Origin: Schistosoma haematobium
Lineage: Eukaryota > Platyhelminthes > Trematoda > Strigeidida > Schistosomatidae
Length of the DNA: 64,000 nt
Reading direction: 5' to 3'
Assembly: GCF_000699445.3 (NCBI RefSeq)
Contig: NC_067195.1
Location: 61,045,591 to 61,109,590, forward strand
Position numbers and translations under genes: made by a program. This document shows positions 12,956 through 24,868 of the stretch, in pieces; position 1 is the first letter of the stretch, and every line of letters starts with the position of its first letter. The notes below the pieces were generated by a model. The model had not been told where the DNA came from. It saw nothing but the letters and a program-made list of their open reading frames with translations, and ran no database searches.

Positions 12956-14525
12956 CAATTCACTTTCTCTATACTTGTTACACTTGTTGAAAAATAAGAA
13001 AAGTTGAACAAATATTGCATTATGCAAATGTCTACTTTACTTTGTTCCATAAGGTAGAACAGAACTGTTTTCAGTAACATATACCGTTTCAGGAATTAAT
13101 TATATGATTTATCCGGTACGATGCTAATTTCTAAATATTTGGAAATATATCAGGTTGGTAATTCACTAATATCTTCAAATCTTCTAAAGCGATTGGCTTA
13201 ACCGATTCTACATATTTAGCTATTTCTTTGAATACAGATAAATTCTGGCAAACTTTCCTGTGAATACAATATTTTCTTTAAAAGACTTGATGACGTTTAT
13301 GCAATGAGATTTATTTTAGATATAGATTTTGATTAATTAAATTTATTAAGTAGTTCCGTTGTTAAACGTAAAATTAAAGGGAACTATTTTTAAAAGGTTG
13401 AATATAAATTAATTTTGTCATTTTGTCTTGATTATCTAAAATATTCAGGTTGTAAGTTTCGATAAACATAGCAAGCAATGTTGAGTTAAATCCAGGAGCC
13501 ATCGAGACATACGATTAATCTAAATAATATATCAATATTTGATAGTTGTAAAACATAGTTTAAAAAAATACTTATTTTAGGCCTTATTTTTGAAAACACT
13601 TAATCTATTGTAGTCCGTAGAACGTAGATAGCATGTTTACTATATAGGAGGTCATGATGATGATAATAATGACAAAAAATTATTACAAGTTTTTATGTAG
13701 TTTGTTGGGAGATATCAAAGGTTTGATTCATGGAGTCGAAAGAGAAAGAAAGAATTTATTCTTCATCGTCAAGGAGCAGACCAATATTCTCCAATGACAC
13801 ATAAAAAACGACAAACCACTTGAGCTTTGACAAGTGCTGATTATATTCATCTGTAGAAACTTGAAATCAGAACTAAACTTTCAAAGGTCACCAATAGTTC
13901 GTAGGAAAACTCTTTCCGGGAATATCGAATTTAAAGGAGATACCGCTTGGGGATTCGTGAATAAATGAATTTCGAAATCTCCGAGAAAAACGTTCTACTC
14001 AATAAGGCTTTGCGTTGTTTTCTCTACACTACTGAAGTTAAATTGTTGGATTATTTTTACGTATTACCTCATAAGGATTTTTTATGAAATGTTCTCTTCA
14101 GTTAGATTATTGGTGTTGTTTGCCTTAATCTCATAGTTAGTCTGTTTGTTACTGCATTTATTCTTGATGAATTTATCATGGATTTTGTATTGTAAGAGTA
14201 CTAAAACCTTTGCAATTATTTTTGGTTTTAGTAGATTTTTATGAATATTCGACATGGTATATTCGTAATAAATTTTTTAAATTTTTTTTTCAAATTTACT
14301 CTGCTGTTCTGTTCTTTAAAGATGGCGAACTTTCATATTATTGGATTTTAAAAGCTTATGATCAAAAGTTCCTGAAAAATAAATGATAAACTGATCTATT
14401 GTTGTTGATAATGAAGGAATTTTTCTCTCAGCTTAACTGGAGCAGTGTATAAAAATGTTTATTATTTTGTAATATGTAACTAGGTCTGTATTGTTTCTTT
14501 TGAATTGCCACTCAGTTTGAAGTTT
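12956..14525. other. AT-rich spacer, no gene recognised
   Basis: No supported feature. The short stretch 13740-13990 is slightly less AT-rich but encodes nothing recognisable. Confidence 0.4.
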
Positions 14526-14529
14526 TGTT

Positions 14530-14805
14530 GATGCAACTATGATTAATAGACGACATTTGAGCGACGTCAGTGTAACCTTGAAAAGATTCACCTATCAACT
14601 AGTGTTCAAAGAGTGTGGAAAATCAGAATCAGGGTTTAGAGTTAATAGTAAAAGGTAAGAATTAGAGTTAGGGTTTCTATAATGAACTGATATTAGCTAT
14701 TCCGAAATTCTATTTAGCCATATGAATGAATGAATTTCGCACCAAAATCCACGACTCACTATCTTAAATCTGATTGGTTCATCCATAAATTATAATCTTA
14801 CTAGT
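14530..14805. mobile_element. Diverged Merlin-type MITE
   Basis: The left end has CAACTATGATTAATAGACGAC followed by sequence resembling the first MITE read from its other end (GTAACCTTGAAAAGATTCACC). The inverted right end reads AGATTATAATTTATGGATGAA and then CCAATCAG, which also occurs just inside the Merlin left end. A clean target duplication could not be fixed, which fits an older copy. Confidence 0.6.
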
Positions 14806-15109
14806 TTATTTGATAAAAATATTTTTGGTTTCAGAAATAATGTTCACATTCCTGTTGGTCTGTTAATAGTCTAGGTACTATAATTAGAGAAACCTTTGTT
14901 GAACTTTCCTAATCATGATATGTTAGGATTATGGAGATAACAGTTAACGAGAAATTGCAATATTACATTCAAAGCGATTCAATTTCTTATAAAAATGAAT
15001 CAAGAACAATATTTAGACTAATTTCAAATGAAATGAATATATAAAATATATTGTTGAAGAGCTATGAGACTAAAATAATGATCAAAATAATTACTTTGTT
15101 TATTTTAAT

Positions 15110-15675
15110 ATTCTACTAAAAAAAGTGGATCGGCAGAGCAAGGGCTGCATTCCTACGATTGAAGAACATATGGAACTAAAAAACAACTGCCAGCCAACAT
15201 CAAAGTCACAATCTTCAATATGAACGTCAAGACAGTTTGTTCCACTGTACGGAGATGAAACTTGCAGAACTACTACAACTATCATCAACAAGGTACAAGT
15301 ATTTATAAATAGTTGTCTACGCAAATACTCAACATCCATTGGCCGGATACCATCAGTAACAGCCAATTGTGGGAGATAACAAACTAGCTTCCAGTTGAAG
15401 AGGAAGTTAGGAAAAGACGATGGAAATGGATAGGACATACATTACACAAATCATCAAACTGCATCACGAGGCAAGCCCTAATTTGGAATCATGAAGGGAA
15501 ACGGAAAATAGGAAGGCCAAATAACACATTACGTCGTGGAATAGAATCAAATATGAAAAGGATGAATAACAACTAGAAAGAGCTAGAAAGGATTGCCTAG
15601 AACAGGGTTGAATGGAGAATGCTGTTGAGCGGCCTATACTCTTTCACAAGGAGTAACTGGCATAAATAAGTAAGC
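15110..15675 (+). mobile_element. RTE-type LINE 3' end (truncated, decayed)
   Basis: Corresponds to the last ~185 residues of the RTE-like polymerase: ARAAFLRLKNIWN at the start, the WKWIGH zone near 15425, and the terminal NRVEWRMLLSGLYSFT-like block near 15600-15645, ending in a CATAAATAAGTAAG tail. Several frameshifts and stops. Nearly identical in inverted orientation to 30541-31100, sharing the same disruptions. Confidence 0.8.
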
Positions 15676-16250
15676 ACTAAAAAAAGTGAATCAATTAACC
15701 TATGAGTTTTGATTTAACATTATATAAACAAATAATAACTTCAAAGAATACCCGAAACAACATTGAATTTACCAATTTATCATAAATAATTTAGTTGATA
15801 TTTAAATAGTTAATATATAACTTATTTCATGACTATGAATATTAAAACAAATTATACCTGATATATATTGATATTTGTATTATAATAAACAAGATAATAA
15901 AACAAATTGATATTTAAAGTATCATTAAATAGTGTTTATATTTATTCCATATATAAGTTGACATTTTTATCCAATCATTAAGTTGACTATATATACACTA
16001 TATATACACATTATTAGAATAAAGTCTAACATTAAAGAATATATATTTTATGTATAGATGTTTAATAATTAGGAACTAGACATTTTCTGTAAGTTACAGA
16101 ATATTGGTACCAAAGTTATTATTTATTTTTGTTTATGTTAAGAATTTTCTCTTTCACATAACTAAAAGTAGATTGTTTTACTTTATGATTTGTTCCATGG
16201 TACAATGAGACCTACTGTAGCCTTGGTAGAAAAAAGCCTGTCTATATTAC
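15676..16250. other. AT-rich spacer, nothing recognised
   Basis: No supported feature. Confidence 0.4.
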
Positions 16251-16259
16251 TTTACCATT

Positions 16260-16733
16260 AAGAGATGATTCAATTGAAACAAAGGCTTAAATCAATCATC
16301 AACAAAACGTATTGCGTAGCAAAGGTCATTATCAAAGAAATAACAAGGTGCATGCTTCATCCAAAGCCTAAAAGACATGAAAACGATTGTGCCACATCCC
16401 ACTGTGTTTACCAATTTAAATGTGTGTGTGTGTGGTCACATACACATAGGGAGGAGCAATCGTGATTACAAAATTAGGGTGTGTGAACAAGTACAAAAAT
16501 AGTTGCAAGAACAAATAGAATTAAATGACCAAATAAGAGTAGAGGATAAACATGCATCATCCTCTATTGCTAAACATGTAATCGAAATAGTCCATAACAT
16601 TGATCTTAACTCGGCTTTTGTGGTGTTATATAAAAGAGTAAAAGGGCGTATACTAAAACAGCTTGTTCTCACCTTAAAAATACCCTGGTAATATTGGCTT
16701 ATTATTCAGTGATTAGGTTTCAAATTATGTTCA

Positions 16734-16769
<36 letters not shown>

Positions 16770-16935
16770 CCTTGTCTCCTCTTGCCCCATTTCCAGTCTA
16801 GTTGACCTTTTATTTTTATACATAAATGCTCTTAACGAGTATATGTGTGATCAGATTATTCGAAATGTATTGCGCTAATATATCACATAGTTCTGATAAT
16901 CTTCGTCTTCTTACTACATTATCAAAATTTTCTTT
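16260..16935 (+). mobile_element. Penelope-like element 3' end: GIY-YIG domain remnant and 3' UTR
   Basis: The translation 16265-16690 follows a PLE endonuclease C-terminus: TRCMLHPKPK, NDCATSHCVYQFKCVC (CxC region before the GIY motif), then after a frame break YRNRDYKIRVCEQVQ, and KHASSSIAKHVIEIVHNIDL with NSAFVVLYKRVKGRIL. QLVLTLKIPW at the end matches the C-terminus of the copy at 58545-58995, with a short deletion before it. A (TTA)n tract (16734-16769) and a 3' UTR with TATCACATAGTTCTGATAAT near 16880 follow. Frame breaks make it inactive. Confidence 0.8.
16734..16769. repeat. (ATT)n microsatellite
   Basis: About 12 ATT units inside the PLE 3' region. Confidence 0.95.
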
Positions 16936-16987
16936 GAAGGTTATTTTCATCACGAACAGTTTTAATTTGAAGTAATAAATAGTTAAT

Positions 16988-17222
16988 GGTCGCGCAACTT
17001 CGTGGACTGGTTGAGGTTAGACATTAACACCACTGGATGCCGGCTCAGTGGTTCAATAAGTTAGGCGTTGGCACGCAAGACTGAGGGCCCCGGGCTCGAA
17101 TAGCGCGAGAGGGATCGTGGGTGCGCACTGCTGAAGAGTCCCTCAATAGGACGAGAAGGCCGTCCAGTGCTTCGGGGTTTTCAGTGATGGTTTAACATCA
17201 ATCGGTTCATGATCTCAATAAA
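16988..17222 (+). mobile_element. SINE-B copy with mutated hammerhead
   Basis: Order: pre-head block CGCAACTTCGTGGACTGGTT, tRNA-like head (GGCTCAGTGG, with decayed B box GGGCTCGAATAGC), hammerhead at about 17125-17180 and tail CATCAATCGGTTCATGATCT ending in an A run. The hammerhead keeps CTGAAGAG and stem I GCACTG/CAGTGC, but GAAA is changed (CGAGAAGG), so it should be inactive. Confidence 0.75.
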
Positions 17223-17325
17223 AAAAAATTACTTTTGTAACTGGAGAACATTGTTTCGATTGGTTCCTACTAGTTTTCTTGGTAGTTTATCATCTTTTTA
17301 CACATAAATTTTTAATATTTGTGAT

Positions 17326-17465
17326 CATGAGTCAATTGAAGCCAGACCACCATGGAAAACTCTGAAGCACTGGACGGTCATTTCGTCCTATTGTGAGACT
17401 CCTCAGGGGTGCGCAACCACGATCCTGCCTCGCGAAATTCGAACCCAGGACCTATCGGTTTTATG
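17326..17465 (-). mobile_element. SINE-B fragment, minus strand
   Basis: From the left: inverted tail (CATGAGTCAATTGAAGCCAG), inverted hammerhead at about 17375-17425 with CTGAGGAG and GAAA present on the minus strand, and inverted B box (TTCGAACCCAGGACC). Truncated after the B box. Confidence 0.75.
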
Positions 17466-17469
17466 AAAG

Positions 17470-18280
17470 CGTATTATTTTGTGAACCCCTAAATACTTTC
17501 TGTGAATTAACATTCATTCGTAAATTCTTCTCTACATTGTATATAGACCAGTTGTCCTCACTCAAGTCTTCGGCCATCAACGTAATTACAGTTCAATAGT
17601 TTTATGATCCAAAATAACATATTACAACAGAACACTGATAAGTCTACCAAAAAGGACTATTAAAATAAAATGATTTAATTGTAAAAGTTCTTTGGTGATT
17701 ACATTATCACTATTTTAGACTACAATAGAATATAAACACTATGAAACAGAATGATACAGACATGAGTTTATTGATAAGAATGAAAATGTTTTGTTTTATA
17801 ACTATGTCTTGAAATAAACTGAGTTACTAAGGTCACTGCTAGTTGATATGTTTACTAACCACTTTTGAGTAGTACAGAAATTTCCTACAAAACAAAACAT
17901 TTATGTTTTTACTGTTTATCAATGAATTTTATAAATATGAATAGTTTGTTGATCTCATCAACCAAAGGTTAGTCGGGTGAATGCACCTATAGTATACAAA
18001 ATTGGATGACATTATAATTTATTTTTATGAATTATTCAATTCAGTGGTTTAGGTTGAAGAAAGTTTGTGTTATGAAATGAATCAAACGCAAGAAGTGTAT
18101 GTCAAGTATGATAACACAGTTATCCTTTATCTAAACCCTTCGTTTTAATTAGATAACAACGAAGAGTTATTTCTCAAGTCAGTAAATCTTTTCAGAGAGA
18201 TAACTCGAAGAAACCTAAGTGGATGTCAAATTATAAAATAAATAATATCAAAGAAAGTTTTACTAATGTTCATAGAAGCT
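17470..18280. other. AT-rich spacer, nothing recognised
   Basis: No supported feature. Confidence 0.4.
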
Positions 18281-18284
18281 ATTC

Positions 18285-18365
18285 ATATGGGTTTGATTTT
18301 TCTGGTTATTGACATTTTAAGGACTACAGTTGACCAGTTTCAATAATCATGTGTGTATCTTGAGT
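18285..18365 (-). mobile_element. SINE-A tail fragment, diverged
   Basis: GGACTACAGTTGACCAGTTT followed by ATCATGTGTGTATCT aligns loosely with the SINE-A tail on the minus strand. Confidence 0.4.
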
Positions 18366-19490
18366 GGACTGTCTCCGTTTTGTCTTTAATAAAATCTTAC
18401 TTGCGACTCGCCAAATGATATATTAGGCTAAACCCTTGATATCTACATGGAAGCTCGAATTCGATCTCTAATCCTTTAAATATCATTAGACTTTCCATCA
18501 AATCATTGAGTCCAGAAAGCAGTCTTTGATATACAAAAAACGTACGTTATTACATATAACGTCATACCACTTTTACAATCCAAAGTCTGTTTAAAGTCAG
18601 TAGCTTGATGGATAATAGGTTAGCGTTTGAAGCAATCTTAATCTGAAAATTTACCTAATGATATTCAAAATGAATGAAACGTTCAACTTACATTCTACTG
18701 TCAGTCACAATTCATATAAACTAGTTTTAATTAATGTATAACATAAGCTATTCTTGGATTAAGTCCAATCTATACACTGGTATTTAGCAAAATATATTGT
18801 TATTTTTGTTATTATCCTGTTTGTTCAACACTAAAATATCCTAATCACTAAAAAAATGTTTATGAGGTGACGGTAATCTAAAATTTCAGTTAAATAACAT
18901 TATGGTACTTATAAAAGATAAACAGTAGTTGTCTGAAACTAAAAATCAAGCTAATCTATAAAATAATATTCAACATACATGAAAAATGTATATTAATTCA
19001 TTTTTGTCAAAAATATAAAGCATAAATCATAATGAAGCAATCTGGACACACTAATACAATAGATTTTAAGTAAATATAGTCGAAAACAATTGTACACTGT
19101 ACAATAGTCTAATCATTTTCAAATGATAAGTTTATTATTTATAGTCTGAATATAAGGTGATTAATATGAAATAAATCAATTAATGTAACCCTAGTCACAA
19201 GATAGGGTCTACTATATAATATGAACAATATATATTTATGCGCAACATGTCACAAGTGAAATGATTCACATTCGAACTGATATGAATGACTTAAATATTC
19301 AAGACTAAATGAATAATGATGAAGATAGAATTATTAGCTTTAAATTACTTAGGACTGATTATAGGAAAAAAATGTTGACATTTTTAAATTTGACAGATAA
19401 TTCATATTTAAACATTAAAAACACGAAGTTCGGCCAAGGGATCTGTTTTTAACGAATTTATTATCAAGCTGTACAATCGTATATATATAT
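18366..19490. other. AT-rich spacer, nothing recognised
   Basis: No supported feature. Confidence 0.4.
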
Positions 19491-19494
19491 GCTC

Positions 19495-19795
19495 ACTAGT
19501 GACTGACTTTAAGAGATACTCCTGGAGTTCTAGTGAGAAGCCGTTACCAGTGGAGTTCAACCACGTCTGTTGTGAGATATCAACTCACTGAAGACAATGG
19601 TATACGGTGGCGCAACTTCGTGGATTGGCTGAAGTTAGACATTAACACCGTTGGATGTCGGCTCAGTGGTCTAGTTGGTTGAGCACCTGGCGCGAGACTG
19701 ATAGGTCCTGGGTTCGGATCTCGCGGGGGGTGGGACCGTGGATGCGCACTGCGGAGGAGTCCCATGCAAGGACGAAACGGCTGTCCTCATGAATT
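19495..19795 (+). mobile_element. SINE-B copy, 3' truncated
   Basis: Starts at the family 5' boundary (GCTCACTAGTGACTGAC), then the GTTCTAGTGAGAAGCC block, pre-head GTGGCGCAACTTCGTGG, and tRNA-like head with A-box region GGTCTAGTTGGTTGAGCACC and B box GGGTTCGGATCTC. The hammerhead at 19745-19785 reads CTGCGGAGGAG, so the CUGANGA core is damaged. It is truncated after GGCTGTCCTC; the tail is missing. Confidence 0.82.
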
Positions 19796-19904
19796 AAACT
19801 ATTAAAATGGTTTTGTTACAATAATTTTAGCTTATTAAAGGTAATAGAGGTGCGAAATGTATGAAGTGATGGCATGAGCAATTATGAATAAAGTACTCAG
19901 AATA

Positions 19905-20250
19905 TGAGATATCAGCAAAGTGAGAAATGCAGCAATAATAATACTTCAACATCTAATCGACTGTAATCATTCTACTGATTTACAGTTTGATTTCAAGATT
20001 GTTTATATGATTCGTTCAAATCTATCTAGATTTCTTCGTATCCAGCTCCCGAAAATAGCCGGAGCTCCTACCATCTATCAGCTCACGCCAGAACTATGCA
20101 TAAAAAAGAACTACATCCTATTGTTATCGTTAATTTGGCCTTTATTTATTATTATTTCTGCATTTCTTCCTTTACTTATGTATTATATTCTCATTATTTT
20201 ATTCATAATAGATTCCTTGGCTGAACATCATGTTTTCATCCTTTAAATTT
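19905..20250 (+). mobile_element. Penelope-like element C-terminal fragment
   Basis: One open frame (19920-20246) reads IILQHLIDCNHSTDLQFDFK, IVYMIRSNLSRFLRIQLPK and then IYQLTPELCIKK. This is the end of the PLE GIY-YIG endonuclease (family pattern: HLxDTxH, a Y-R-I-x-x-NLSRFLR block and an EALAIxxLKPELCxQK-like ending). The remainder is hydrophobic 3' UTR read-through. It is a different lineage from the 16260 and 58545 copies. Confidence 0.7.
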
Positions 20251-20312
20251 CACTTTCAGAAATTTTGACTTGCATAGTTTATGTCTAATCGATACTCATT
20301 TATTTTCAGTTT

Positions 20313-20375
20313 AGGGGTTGTGGAGATTGTTAAGTTTTTGATTGAGATCATGAACCGATTGATGCTAATGTATTA
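20313..20375 (-). mobile_element. SINE-B tail fragment
   Basis: AGGGGTTGTGGAGATTGTTA and GAGATCATGAACCGATTGATGC are a diverged inverted SINE-B tail. Confidence 0.5.
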
Positions 20376-20587
20376 TTCCTATTTAAATATTTGTATAAAT
20401 TTTAACGAAAGTTCATTTATAGGTCAAACATGCCAAAAATGTTTACATTGTATTAAATTAATATTGTCTCATATTTTATCAGATTCTTTGAGCTTTAGTT
20501 TGTAGTCAAAGTTAAACAAATATGAATATGGGATATTATAAATTATACAAACAATTGTAAAATACATATTTTAATTGGTACATTAAT

Positions 20588-20988
20588 CAGATAGGGGTTT
20601 TGTGGATATTATAGTAAGTTAGTAGATGAATTCATGAGTCAGTTAAAGCTAGACCACCATGGAAAACCTGGAAGCACTGGACGTTTTGTTTAGTCCTAGT
20701 ACGGGATTCCTCAGCAGTGCGCACCCACTGACAATAGTGGATGTGTCGCTTAATTTCATGGATTCGTTGAAGTTAGACATTGACATCGTTGTATGCCAAC
20801 TCAGTGGTCTAGAGGTTAGACGTTCGCTCGCGAGACCGATAAGTCCTGGGTTCGAATCTCGCGGAGGGCGGGATCGTGGATGTGAACTGCTGAGGAGTCC
20901 CATACTGGAACGAAACAGCCGTCCAGGGTGTCCAGGTTTTCCATGGTGGTTTAGCTTCAATTAAATTATGAATTCAACTATTTATTTA
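20588..20988. mobile_element. Head-to-head inverted SINE-B pair, single insertion
   Basis: 401-bp composite. The minus arm (from 20588) has an inverted tail with GCTAGACCACCATGGAAAAC and an inverted, mutated hammerhead (about 20675-20722). The plus arm (to 20988) has pre-head, A box, B box (GGGTTCGAATCTCGCGG), hammerhead (20883-20934) and tail CCATGGTGGTTTAGCTTCAA. Both SINE 3' tails face outward. The whole is flanked by the direct 10-bp repeat GTACATTAAT (20578-20587 and 20989-20998), so both arms arrived together. Confidence 0.82.
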
Positions 20989-21009
20989 GTACATTAATAA
21001 TTAAAATGA

Positions 21010-21410
21010 TCAATCTCATAAATTATATTAATGTGTAATGCTATTTATTCACAGTTTAACTATTTTTCAAATGAATTAACCTGGATAGCATGAGATTAAG
21101 ATAATGATATATTCAATATGTCCTGGATGAGAGTTGAAAATGTTCATAGGACAATATTTAAAAATAATGATTACCACATATAATAGACAATTGAAAATAT
21201 ATTGCATAATATTGTATTTCTGAAGCTGTGCAACTGTAATCATGCTCACTAATAAAAGTAATATATTTATCAAGGAAATTTGTGAGAGATTGAGTAAAAC
21301 ATTATTATCCCTATATAATGCCTTAGTTAACTTCCAAAAAATACCTGTAAAATGTTGTAACAAGATGATGATAAGCAAAGAAATAAGAAAGCAGTATGTA
21401 ATATCTGAGG
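21010..21410. other. AT-rich spacer, nothing recognised
   Basis: A minus-strand reading frame of 100 codons (21076-21378) is hydrophobic and AT-driven, with no family resemblance. Confidence 0.4.
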
Positions 21411-21414
21411 TTTA

Positions 21415-21800
21415 AAATACTAAGGAGGCCTGCTTGAATATCTGGGATACCGATTCCTGCCATCTAGATATTTCAACAAGTTATCTGTTTCCTTGTTTGT
21501 TTTAACAGATCATTATGTCAATTAATTGAATAACATATTCAGGTGTGTTTGTGAAAAGGGTACAACCTTTCGCTGTACAAGTTACAAAAATGTACAATCG
21601 AAGACATCGTGATGGTTGGCAATATGTATTGAAAAGAATGAATATTATTGAGATGTCGACTTATGAAATGCTAATATCTGAATGGTGATCACTCAGTGTT
21701 TATCGTCAATATCAATCAAGAAAGAAAAAACGGAAACTCGCTGAAATACTTCGTGCTGAGAACCCTATATTGTACCAAGAAATACAATATTGAATAAAGC
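21415..21800 (+). repeat. Dispersed repeat R3, probable retroelement 3' end
   Basis: Matches, on the opposite strand, 47660-48080 and 40345-41345. The shared translation is RRHRDGWQY, then IEMSTYEM, SVYRQYQSR and KLAEILRAENPILYQ here, and RRHRGYCQYTSKRIHII followed by NIYRQDR and KLVEIVCAKNSILYQ at 47880-47700. It ends in ATAAAGCTAATAAATAAATA, an A-rich tail like a non-LTR 3' end. Class unknown. Confidence 0.6.
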
Positions 21801-22124
21801 TAATAAATAAATAAATGTTTGCCATAATCCAATAAGTGAGATGACTAATTCAGCAAATGTATAGTCTAGAAATGAATCAATCCCAATTAAGAAATTGACG
21901 TTTAATCTTTTATTTAATAAACTCAAAAATAAATGACTGTTAAGTTATATCACGTGAAATCATCAGTTGAAATACCTTGGAAGGTTCAAAACGATAAAGA
22001 AGGGTTGTATTTTGATACCACAGAGTAGTAATGATAGCAATGAATGCATCATATTCTTAACTCTTTCTATGTATATTGCATATAACGGGGATGTCAATAA
22101 TAACCTCAATTCTTAGCTCTAGAC

Positions 22125-22290
22125 ACGGTAATAACAAAATTTATGAACGCACTAATCAGATATGAGGTAGTACCTCTTGGACTTTTAATTACATTTCATT
22201 CATTCATATTCATATGGTTATAAAATAGTTTGCATTATAGCTAATATCGGATTTCAATAAAAAATCGTAACCTTAACCAAGAACAATGTA
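22125..22290. mobile_element. Possible decayed Merlin-type MITE
   Basis: AAATTTATGAACGCACTAATCAG resembles the internal edge of the Merlin terminus. TTCATATGGTTATAAAATAG, then ATAGCTAATATCGGATTTC, matches the inner part of the 14530-14805 MITE read from the other strand. No clean termini. Confidence 0.4.
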
Positions 22291-22299
22291 GGAACTACT

Positions 22300-23320
22300 A
22301 ATAATCCAACTGGGTCCTTATAAAGGTTTGAGATAGACAACCTACACACATACAGACGGATTTAGATATTATTGTTTTTTTTTCAACTTACAGGTAGAGT
22401 AACCTGTGTAAAATGTTGATGGCTTTGTTGATGACATGAAATATGTCTTTTCTAGTGCAATATTTTTGTTCAATTATCTACAAACCATAAATTAACAGAA
22501 GTTGTTTTCCGATCGATTAAGAACTGGCTAAGAATTTATCTCTATTGCTTTCGGCTCTTTCTTATACTATATACTTATCGACTAATCGACTTAAATATTA
22601 TTAAGAGATATGATTCAACACTATTGACTAGTGGAAAATAACAAAGCTTTAACATCTAGAAGTCGATACTTTTAATTTTCGATGACAGTAAGAGTTCTTT
22701 GACTAAAGTTGAAAGTAGGAACACCTGGATTTTTACTCATTGGTTTAAATCTATATTACCTCAAAGAGTAGAAATCCCTCATATTTATCGTATGTAAAAC
22801 TGTAGGCGTACATTCCTATAGAGTATCTAATAAGAACAAAACAGCTATCTCATGCTTTCTAATTTTCAATAATTTTCTAGATAAAATCAGCCACTGATAG
22901 AAACTATCTTCAAATCATTAAGATTATGAATCATTTTTTTAAAATTCGATACTACTTACCACTGTTAATCAGTAGTGACAGTATTTTTAGCTGTTTTATA
23001 TCGCAGTAGTGTATCAGTATATTCCCTTATCAATCCAATTGTTTATCTAACGCGACGAGTTTATTCATTATCCTGTACAACCGGTTATATTCTTTTCTTA
23101 ATTTACTTATCAAATTTTCATTTAGTTTCATTGATTTAACTGCTGTTAGTCAAAGATTTTCTTTATTATCAATGGTTATCCACTAATTGCACAGTTGGAT
23201 GTTGTTTTTTCTCTTTAAACTATGTTTTTCTAACATTTCCGTTTATTGACATGGAAAACTAGTTTCATGAAAAGCATAGTTTTCTTCAATGTTTATCATT
23301 AACAATTTTTTCTCAGCAAT
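22300..23320. other. AT-rich spacer, nothing recognised
   Basis: No supported feature. Confidence 0.4.
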
Positions 23321-23325
23321 TTCTA

Positions 23326-23353
23326 TATTATTATTATTATTATTATTATTATT
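23326..23353. repeat. (ATT)n tract, likely SINE tail
   Basis: Nine ATT units directly against the 3' end of the minus-strand SINE-A that follows, where a microsatellite-like retroposon tail would lie. Confidence 0.85.
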
Positions 23354-23526
23354 GGGCAAAGATGGACAGTGGCTAGCCGTGGAACCCAGGATGCATGTAT
23401 CGCCCTATTTGAGACTCGTCAGCTGGATGTATCTGCATCCCAGAGTTGATTTTCACCCCGGGAATCGAACCCAGTACTGTTTGCTTCAAACGCCATCGTG
23501 TTATCCACCTAGCTACTCAATCCTGA
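23354..23526 (-). mobile_element. SINE-A copy with inactive hammerhead
   Basis: Minus-strand head with A box (GTAGCTAGGTGGATAACACG) and B box (GGGTTCGATTCCC), then hammerhead (about 23435-23380) with CTGACGAG but GATA instead of GAAA, and linker to CCATCTTTGCCC. The long tail seen in other copies is absent; the ATT tract follows instead. Confidence 0.8.
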
Positions 23527-23836
23527 TAAATAGCGGCTTGCAGTGAAATCCAGGACGCGTGTTTCTTCCTATGGCGAACGGCACTGGGTTCGAGCCCAAA
23601 GGTGAAAATCAATTGTGAGATGCACGTACGCCCAGCTGACGAGTCTTAAATAAGACGAAACTCTATTTCTGGATTCCACTGCTAGCCACTATTTGTATTT
23701 GCTTACAAAGCCTGTGAACCAAGGCAATATCGAGGTAGTCCGCATAGGATGCACATATGCCAATTAGAGACTGATCAATTGCATTCCTAAATAACAATGG
23801 GAAAATACAAGTAAAACAACACCAAGTGAATTTAGT
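23527..23836. mobile_element. Inverted SINE-A pair (short minus piece joined to plus copy)
   Basis: The first ~47 bp (GGCTTGCAGTGAAATCCAGG, then CGTGTTTCTTCC) is the inverted hammerhead 3' side. At about 23573 it switches to plus orientation, with GCGAACGGCACTGGGTTCGAG (head), a hammerhead at 23625-23680 and a full tail to ACCAAGTGAATTTA. The plus hammerhead has CTGACGAG and GAAA but a decayed stem III and cleavage site. Confidence 0.72.
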
Positions 23837-23869
23837 GATTAGTTGTTTCAAAGATATTGAAATGAAAGA

Positions 23870-24812
23870 TCGTTATATCAATATATATATATGATGTTTA
23901 GTGAAATGATTTCAACAGTTTATAAATAATAATAGCACACTAAAGGTCTATTTTGTAGATGATGTTTATGAAAAGTGTATATTTGAAATCTTAATTTTTA
24001 CTGTTACATGTCATCTTGCTATAATAACTTCTTGAAAAAAAGATATACATTGAATAGAGAAGGTTAGACATGGATATATGAAAATTCAACCTAAAAATTA
24101 GTTTCGGTATTATACTTGTCTAATGTCTGAAAACTTCTGAATGACAAATGATGAAAGTAAATATAAGACATTTCCACAACCACACGTAATTAAACTACAC
24201 ATATAATCAATAATCTATGTATCTATTCACACTGTATTACCCAGTGGCATATATGTATATGTATACATAGATGAACAGTCTGTTTTCACATTGCATAATT
24301 ACCAAATATTACAAATCGAAAATAACACAAAATGTTATGTCTAGGTTAAACTTCATAAGTTAGTGAAAAGTAATTTGATTATAACATTCAATTGTATTTA
24401 GTGGTAGTTATAAACCGAATAAACGATCATAGAAACATGGTTTATACTCATACTTACTTAAGGGAATGAATATTCTGAATAACAAAACTTAAAATGTACA
24501 GTTTCGAATGTTTTGAATTTCGACATTCTGGTTATTCAACTAAAAGAAACTAAATACAACTATTGAGTGTTTAAAAATCTTAGTTTTGATATATTTATAT
24601 TCATTAAAGATTTTGGGAATCTCTACTAAATAAAACACTATTGGCAGTTTGTTTATGCAAGAAAATATATCAAATTAGGTGTTTTTATTTATGATCTCTC
24701 TTCAACGAACTCTTTCTATTTTAAATCTGATTCAATACGTGGACAAATCAAAATTTGAGAAATAAGAATTCCACTGAACACTTATGCAGTCTCGGTGCAG
24801 TAGTATCATTTG

Positions 24813-24868
<56 letters not shown>

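Noticed and set aside
15100..15438. 112-codon minus-strand frame, almost repeated at 30776-31129 plus strand
   Set aside because: It is the antisense of the LINE polymerase; its conservation reflects near-identical LINE copies, not a gene.
20821..20870. tRNA-like sequences with good A and B boxes (also at 12240-12300, 35900-35960, 50080-50140)
   Set aside because: They sit inside repeated SINE units, lack a complete cloverleaf and 3' acceptor pairing, and are followed by a hammerhead; they are SINE promoters, not tRNA genes.
20649..20964. Overlapping ~100-codon frames on both strands (similar ones at 35656-36137 and 50039-50640)
   Set aside because: They run through inverted SINE-B arms; the shared peptide (HHGKPGSTGRPFRP-like) is read-through of the SINE tail and hammerhead.
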